DNA from: JAJTGZ01 sp964403525
GTDB taxonomy: Bacteria > Planctomycetota > Phycisphaerae > Phycisphaerales > UBA1924
Reading direction: 5' to 3'
Length of the DNA stretch: 64,000 nucleotides
Assembly: GCA_964403525.1 (NCBI GenBank)
Contig: CAYOGE010000006.1
Coordinates: forward strand, 55,270 to 119,269
The stretch's first letter is position 1; the number at the start of each line of letters is the position of its first letter. The position numbers were made by a program, and so were the translations under genes. Below the pieces are notes generated by a model, which saw only the letters and a list, made by a program, of their open reading frames with translations, did not search any database and was not told the origin of the DNA. Shown one piece after another: positions 60,118 to 64,000 of this stretch.

Positions 60118-60894
60118 TCAGCGCCGGCGGCGACGGACCGCGATCGCGCCAAGGCCCAGCAGCGTGGCCGCGCCGGGGGTGGGGACGACCGTGAAGCCGA
60201 TGTCGTAGAACGAGCCGAGGGTGGTCTGGCTGATGAAGTAGGGGGTGTTGAGCCAGCCGGTCATCAGTTCGTAGCGCATGTCGCCGCTGCCGCTGACGAT
60301 ACCGGTGTTGCTGCCGCCACCGTTGACCTCGTTCCAGTGGGCGTTGGCCGTGCCCGACCCGCCGCCGAGCTCGACCGGCACGGAGGTTGCGCCGGGCTGG
60401 TTGAACTCGACCTGGTAGGCCGCCAGCGCTGCCGCGCCGGTGAAGGCGCCGGTGCCGGTGGTGTAGACGCCGTTGGCGACCCACCACGTGCCGAAGCCCA
60501 TCACGTGGGCCATCTCGTGGAGGATGACCGGCAGCAGCGTGCCGTTGGTCTCCATGTTGGCAAGGTCCGCGGTGTCAAAGTTCATGTTGCCGGTGGTCGA
60601 CAGCCTGAAGCCGCCCTGGTTGACCGACCCGGTCGGCCCGGCCGAGCCGAGCACGCCGCCGACCCCGTCGATCGCGGAGCCGGAGGCGTTCATCGTGATG
60701 CCGGTGATGGAGATGCCCGGCCGGTAACCGGTGATCAGCCCCTGCCAGGTGGTGGCCGCGGTGGTGAAGACCGCCTGCTGGCTGGGCGTGAGCCCGCCGG
60801 TGAAGTTGACGGTGATGGTGAACGAGGCCTGCGCTGCGCCCGCGCACGCACAGACCGCGGCCACCGCCGCAACACGGAACAAACGAAAGTTCAT
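60118..60894 (-). CDS. PEP-CTERM metalloprotease (HExxHxxGxG)
   Basis: 258 residues from the ATG at 60894. The signal peptide (RVAAVAAVCACAGAAQA) is followed by a metalloprotease domain with the zinc-binding HEMAHVMGFG (126-135), as in leishmanolysin/M10-like enzymes; an upstream segment reads TPSQQAVFTTAATTWQGLI. The last 22 residues (from 237) are a PEP-CTERM-like sorting signal: VPTPGAATLLGLGAIAV followed by five Arg. This is the tail processed by exosortases, so the enzyme at 8510-10354 is a likely partner. The third zinc ligand could not be assigned with confidence. Confidence 0.87.
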   Translation of the reverse strand: MNFRLFRVAAVAAVCACAGAAQASFTITVNFTGGLTPSQQAVFTTAATTWQGLITGYRPGISITGITMNASGSAIDGVGGVLGSAGPTGSVNQGGFRLSTTGNMNFDTADLANMETNGTLLPVILHEMAHVMGFGTWWVANGVYTTGTGAFTGAAALAAYQVEFNQPGATSVPVELGGGSGTANAHWNEVNGGGSNTGIVSGSGDMRYELMTGWLNTPYFISQTTLGSFYDIGFTVVPTPGAATLLGLGAIAVRRRRR

Positions 60895-61186
60895 CTCTCG
60901 CATCTCCCACAACGCTGTGCGATGCACAGCCCCGAGCGGCACTGGCGGCGGGAAGCCCGCGCGCAGCGACCGCTCGGGAGCGGGCGCAACGCACCGGCCC
61001 GCGGAAGCGGGCCGGCGACAGGTCACGGCAGCAAGGGGTGGGGGGGTCTCTCTCTCCTCTCGCGCCAGACGGGAACAGACTACCACACCCCCGGCCCATG
61101 TGCAAGGTGATTCGGTTGCCCTCCCCCTCGGGTAGCGACAGAGGCCCGACCGGCAGGAAGGGCAGCACAAGGCACTCAGGCAGCCT

Positions 61187-61210
61187 CGGATGGACACGGA
61201 TAAGCACGGG
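61187..61210 (-). repeat. Dispersed ATCCGTGT-type repeat copy
   Basis: On the minus strand this reads CCCGTGCTTATCCGTGTCCA then TCCG. Related copies occur at 56942-56969, 62271-62290 and 62420-62437. Confidence 0.5.
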
Positions 61211-61338
61211 TCAAGGCGCAGTCTTCTCGCTCTCCCCGCACGTTTGCGAGTCTTGCCCCCCCCTCCCCCCCTCCCCGACAAGAGCGGGCTGTGCCGATAA
61301 GAACCCCGCTGCGTGGCGAAGAACGCCAGTTACCCTTC

Positions 61339-61551
61339 CAATTCCCGTTCAAAAACGCAATTTCGCCCTCAGAAAACGGCGTTCGTCCATCGACGAACGG
61401 CATTTTTCCATCGACGAATGTCATTCATCCATCGACGAACGGCGTTTTTCCATCGATGGAAGACGTTTGTCCATCGACAAACGACGTTTTTTCTCAGAAA
61501 ACGCCGTTTTCTGCGGGACAAATCCCGTTCTCTCCCCAAAAACAGCGTTTG
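61339..61551. repeat. 21-nt-period tandem array B with covarying hairpins
   Basis: CCATCGA recurs at 61387, 61408, 61429, 61450 and 61471, exactly 21 nt apart, flanked by decayed units for about ten in all. The arms beside each core change together: GTTCGTC/GACGAAC in the first unit, TTCCATCGATGGAA in the fourth, GTTTGTC/GACAAAC in the fifth, so pairing is kept. A GTT(T/C) also returns every 20-21 nt to 61551. All frames lack stops across much of it; one reads as heptads of the type HRRTAFF / HRWKTFV. Confidence 0.82.
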
Positions 61552-61628
61552 AGCGGGGGGTGGGGGCCGCCTTCTGCGGCGCGGGTTCAGGGCGGAGTGT
61601 TTTGACGAACTCCATACCCTCACGCCGC

Positions 61629-62066
61629 ATGAGCACACCGCCTTCCGCCAAGTCGGGCAGCGATGAGCGGGCCGCCGAGGCGGTGCCGTCTCCTCGGCGC
61701 CGGGTGCGGATGGAACGGTCGCAGGTGTGGCTGGTGACGTCGGTGCTGGTGCTGATGTCGATGATCCCGCTGTTGCAGCTGGTGCACGGGTGGATCACGG
61801 GCAACTCGTTGCCTCTGTGGGTCGTGTGGGCGGTGCTGGCGGCAGTGTTCGTGTTCAGCATCGCCGTCGCTGGCTATGTGCTGGTGCGGGCCGTCAGGCT
61901 CTGGACGCCGCTGATCGAGCACGGCTGCCGCCTCTGCCTGCGCTGTCACTACCCGCTGCCGGAGGAGCATGCGAGCGGCACCTGCCCCGAGTGCGGGCTG
62001 GGGTACGAGTTGGAGGCGACCATCGCCGCGTGGCGCGAGGGTGGGCTGGCCACGCGGCGACGCTGA
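61629..62066 (+). CDS. Two-helix membrane protein with C-terminal zinc ribbon
   Basis: 145 residues from the ATG at 61629; open sequence upstream is array B and not coding-like. A charged N-terminal 30 residues is followed by two membrane helices (about 32-52, WLVTSVLVLMSMIPLLQLV, and 61-86, WVVWAVLAAVFVFSIAVAG). Near the C-terminus is a zinc ribbon with paired Cys: CLRCHYPLPEEHASGTCPEC. It resembles in layout the protein at 18434-19234. Function unknown; typical of Phycisphaerae. Confidence 0.72.
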   Translation: MSTPPSAKSGSDERAAEAVPSPRRRVRMERSQVWLVTSVLVLMSMIPLLQLVHGWITGNSLPLWVVWAVLAAVFVFSIAVAGYVLVRAVRLWTPLIEHGCRLCLRCHYPLPEEHASGTCPECGLGYELEATIAAWREGGLATRRR

Positions 62067-62264
62067 GGGAGAAGCGGTGGACGCGTGGTATCGAAGGCCG
62101 CCTTAGGACTTCGGTGGGCCATGGGGCGTGAAGCGTTCAAGACCATGGCAGGCCATTGGTGAGGGGGCTCGCTGCGGGCGGCCGCGCGCTGCCGGGTGGG
62201 CGGTGCGGTTTCTCGCTGGCGGCCTCCTCTCCTTTCCACCACTCTCTCGCTCTCCTTTCCCCCT

Positions 62265-62369
62265 CCCCTTTCTTATCCGTGTCTATCCGCAATGATGATC
62301 AGGTCGCCGCGGCGACCTGGCGATCGTTCTTCCGGCTCGGCGTTCGCTTCGCTCCCGTTCGCACGGTCC
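62265..62369. repeat. 105-bp direct repeat, copy 1
   Basis: It matches the copy at 62413-62517 over its full length with about 15-20 differences and no net length change. Its core AGGTCGCCGCGGCGACCT (62301-62318) is a perfect 18-bp palindrome. The start carries the dispersed ATCCGTGT motif. Confidence 0.75.
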
Positions 62370-62412
62370 CCTTCCCCTTGTCCGATGTCCCCTTGTCCGA
62401 TTGTCCGCTCAG

Positions 62413-62517
62413 CCCCTTTCTGATCCGTGTTGAACCGCAGTGATGATCGGATCGCCGCGGCGACCTGGCGATCGGTCTTCCGGCTCGGCGTCCGCGCAGC
62501 TCCCGTTCGCACGGTCC
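62413..62517. repeat. 105-bp direct repeat, copy 2
   Basis: Second copy, offset 148 bp from copy 1. Its palindrome is slightly decayed at the left arm (ATCGCCGCGGCGACCT), while the flanks CTTCCGGCTCGGCG and CTCCCGTTCGCACGGTCC are conserved. Confidence 0.75.
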
Positions 62518-62630
62518 TCGGCCTGCCCGGGCGGGATGTGGGCATGGGCTGGCGTTGCGTGTCCGTTGAGGTTTGGGCGCCCTTCCTTCCGGTCGGGCCT
62601 CTGTTGAGTGGTCGTCGGCGCGGGATTGAC

Positions 62631-62660
62631 AACGCCCCGCGCTGACGGGCGCGGGGCGTT
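62631..62660 (-). terminator. Possible terminator of the TlpA-like gene
   Basis: A 12-bp stem (AACGCCCCGCGC with GCGCGGGGCGTT, six-base loop) lies 31 nt past the stop at 62692. The following sequence is only weakly T-rich (GTTGTC). Confidence 0.55.
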
Positions 62661-62691
62661 GGGTGAGTCTCGTCTGAGGCGCCGGGTCTGC

Positions 62692-64000
62692 TTACTTGGC
62701 GGCGGGTGCAGCCGGGGTGGGCGCGGAAGGGGTGAGCTTCTCGTTGATCAGCTTGATGAGCTCTTCTTCTTCACCGGGGCCGAAGCCGACGGCGGTGTGG
62801 AGGACCTTGCCCTCCTGGTCGATGAGGATCAGCGTCGGGATGCCCGAGATGCCGTACGCCTTGGCCAGCTCGTCGCCGGCGAGGAGGTTGAGGTAGGTGT
62901 ACCCCATCTTCTTGATGTAGGCCGGGCCGGCGGCGGGCGACGACTCCCACGTGTTGACGCCGATCACGGTGACGGGCTTGTCCTTGAAGGCCACGGAGAT
63001 CTTCTGGATGCTCGGCATCGCCTGCTTGCACGGCCCGCACCAGGTGGCCCAGAAGTCGAGCAGCACGATGCGGCCCTTGAAGTCGGCGAGCTTGTAGGCC
63101 TTGCCCGACTCGTCGTTGAGGGTGAAATCGAGGGCCGGGTCGCCGGCCTTGACCGTCATCTGCGGTGCGCCATCCTCCGGGGTGACGGTGCGCGTCTTGT
63201 ACCCCTCGGGGGCCTTGAGCGCGAAGGTCTCGGCGGAGGGTGAGCTGTTGACCTTGAGGTCGGTGTAGGTCTGCGTGATCTTCTGCCTGCGGCCGCCGTC
63301 AGCGCCGGTCATCTCCATGGTGATCTCGGTGCGGCGGGGGTAGTTGTCAGCGCCCAGCGAGAGGCGGGAGGTCTCTATGAGCGTGCGCTCGCCGCCGGCG
63401 CCCTCTGCGCCGTCGTCCATCATGGGGAGCTTGATGTGCCGCACCTGGCGGACGGTGGTGACCTTCACGCCGCCGATGGTGGCGCTGCCGGGCTCACCCT
63501 CGATGACCTGCTCAACCACGGTGGGGTTCATGCGGCCCATGCGGTCGAAGCGCTGGTCCATGTACCACATGGGCAGGAGCATCCCTTCTTCACCATCGGG
63601 GAAGGCCGCGCCGTCGGGGATCGCGGTCTCGGTCATTTCCTTCTTGGCGGGGTCGATGGTGCGGACGGTGGTGCCATCGAAGGCGAAGGTGCGGCCCGCG
63701 GCGGGCGCGGCGGGGGCGGGAGTGGTGGCGTTGGGGGAAGAGGTGGAGGGGGGGGAGGGGGGCAGCTCGATGCGCCAGTTGCCCAGCGGCATGGCGGCAT
63801 CGCTGAAGATCGCCACGACGCTGCCCTTGACGGTGGTGTCGGGCGCGAAGGCGTTGGAGAGCACCGACTCAACGGTGGCGGTGGCATCCTTGGCGGCCTT
63901 GGCGGCGGCCTTGGCCTTGTCGATGAGCTCGGCGGCCTCCTTGGAGATGACCAGGGGTGCGGCGGGAGCGGGGGGGGTGTCCTTGGCGGCGGGGATGGCC
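62692..64000 (-). CDS. TlpA-like thiol-disulfide protein with N-terminal lipoprotein-carrier-like domain, start beyond the window
   Basis: At least 436 residues; the frame is open to position 64000, so the N-terminus is missing. The first part visible is Ala/Lys-rich (KAKAAAKAAKDATATVE), followed by a beta-rich LolA/outer-membrane lipoprotein carrier-like domain (GVKVTTVRQVRHIKLPMMD, SLGADNYPRRTEITMEMTG, LKVNSSPSAETFALKAPEGY). The C-terminal thioredoxin domain has WATWCGPCKQAMP, GVNTWESSPAAGPAYIKKM and the cis-Pro segment GIPTLILID. Such proteins act in envelope disulfide exchange or cytochrome maturation. A Pro/Ser-rich low-complexity stretch lies near 63720-63765. Confidence 0.85.
   Translation of the reverse strand, partial: AIPAAKDTPPAPAAPLVISKEAAELIDKAKAAAKAAKDATATVESVLSNAFAPDTTVKGSVVAIFSDAAMPLGNWRIELPPSPPSTSSPNATTPAPAAPAAGRTFAFDGTTVRTIDPAKKEMTETAIPDGAAFPDGEEGMLLPMWYMDQRFDRMGRMNPTVVEQVIEGEPGSATIGGVKVTTVRQVRHIKLPMMDDGAEGAGGERTLIETSRLSLGADNYPRRTEITMEMTGADGGRRQKITQTYTDLKVNSSPSAETFALKAPEGYKTRTVTPEDGAPQMTVKAGDPALDFTLNDESGKAYKLADFKGRIVLLDFWATWCGPCKQAMPSIQKISVAFKDKPVTVIGVNTWESSPAAGPAYIKKMGYTYLNLLAGDELAKAYGISGIPTLILIDQEGKVLHTAVGFGPGEEEELIKLINEKLTPSAPTPAAPAAK

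Larger units (their letters stand above)
60895..61628. other. Intergenic region before the zinc-ribbon protein, with repeats
   Basis: About 730 bp without a convincing gene. It contains a polypyrimidine stretch near 61046-61062, one copy of the dispersed ATCCGTGT motif (61187-61210), a C-rich tract (61256-61276) and the 21-nt array B (61339-61551). Confidence 0.55.
62067..62691. other. Non-coding region with polypyrimidine tract and direct repeat
   Basis: About 625 bp without a credible gene. A pyrimidine-rich stretch lies at 62222-62275, followed by the 105-bp direct repeat pair and the terminator-like hairpin at 62631-62660. Confidence 0.5.

Noticed and set aside
61339..61551. CRISPR array
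   Set aside because: Units are contiguous with no spacers, the 21-nt period is too short, and no cas gene is near.

Overview
The window looks like part of a chromosome of a high-GC planctomycete of the class Phycisphaerae. Evidence: two secreted proteins end in paired DxNxND repeats closing on a Gly-Cys tail (the 'GC-type dockerin' typical of Phycisphaerales), there is an exosortase locus and a matching PEP-CTERM-like substrate, many TPR and zinc-ribbon membrane proteins, non-AUG starts, and housekeeping genes in small scattered operons. No rRNA, CRISPR array, transposase or integrase was seen.

Layout. 1-12.0 kb (minus strand): exopolysaccharide/exosortase locus, read as a Wza-like outer-membrane lipoprotein, terminator, exosortase fused to an EpsI domain, a 1552-residue TPR protein, a Wzz/tyrosine-kinase-like protein with an altered P-loop, terminator, a sugar-nucleotide epimerase and the start of a WecA/TagO-type glycosyltransferase cut by the window edge. 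12.5-18.4 kb: lipA, rpmH, rnc, an ArsR / double-SRPBCC / DoxX operon with an operator-like palindrome, tRNA-Glu, a small membrane-anchored protein and nadD. 18.4-24.7 kb: zinc-ribbon membrane protein, VOC lipoprotein, small membrane protein, BON-MscS channel, TPR-redoxin protein. 24.8-26.7 kb: a small accessory region with a CI/LexA-like repressor, its likely operator, an overlapping small membrane protein and a 21-nt-period repeat array. 26.7-36.5 kb (minus): ribosomal protein S1, a Gfo/Idh oxidoreductase, thioredoxin, folP, S1/P1-type nuclease, dockerin-bearing secreted protein, gpsA. 36.7-44.6 kb: P1B ATPase with a CPG motif, secreted Hcp-like protein, RicT/PSP1 protein, thiolase, MmgE/PrpD protein, CBS protein. 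44.7-52.5 kb: nuoD and nuoE separated by a lipoprotein and a lamin-tail-domain protein, then a three-gene signalling cassette. 52.5-64 kb: prolyl oligopeptidase, HU protein with a clear promoter, beta-barrel protein, arfB, LOG-family protein, GDSL-dockerin protein, FAD oxidoreductase, PEP-CTERM metalloprotease, a second 21-nt array, a 105-bp direct repeat, and a TlpA-like protein running off the end.

How it fits together. The first 12 kb would build and export a polysaccharide and process PEP-CTERM proteins; the metalloprotease at 60.1-60.9 kb is a plausible client of that exosortase. The most unusual material is non-coding: two arrays of about ten 21-nt units (near 26.24-26.46 and 61.34-61.55 kb) that share a TCC-NN-CG core and similar seven-residue translations though their sequences have diverged, plus a dispersed ATCCGTGT motif and a long palindromic direct repeat close to the second array.
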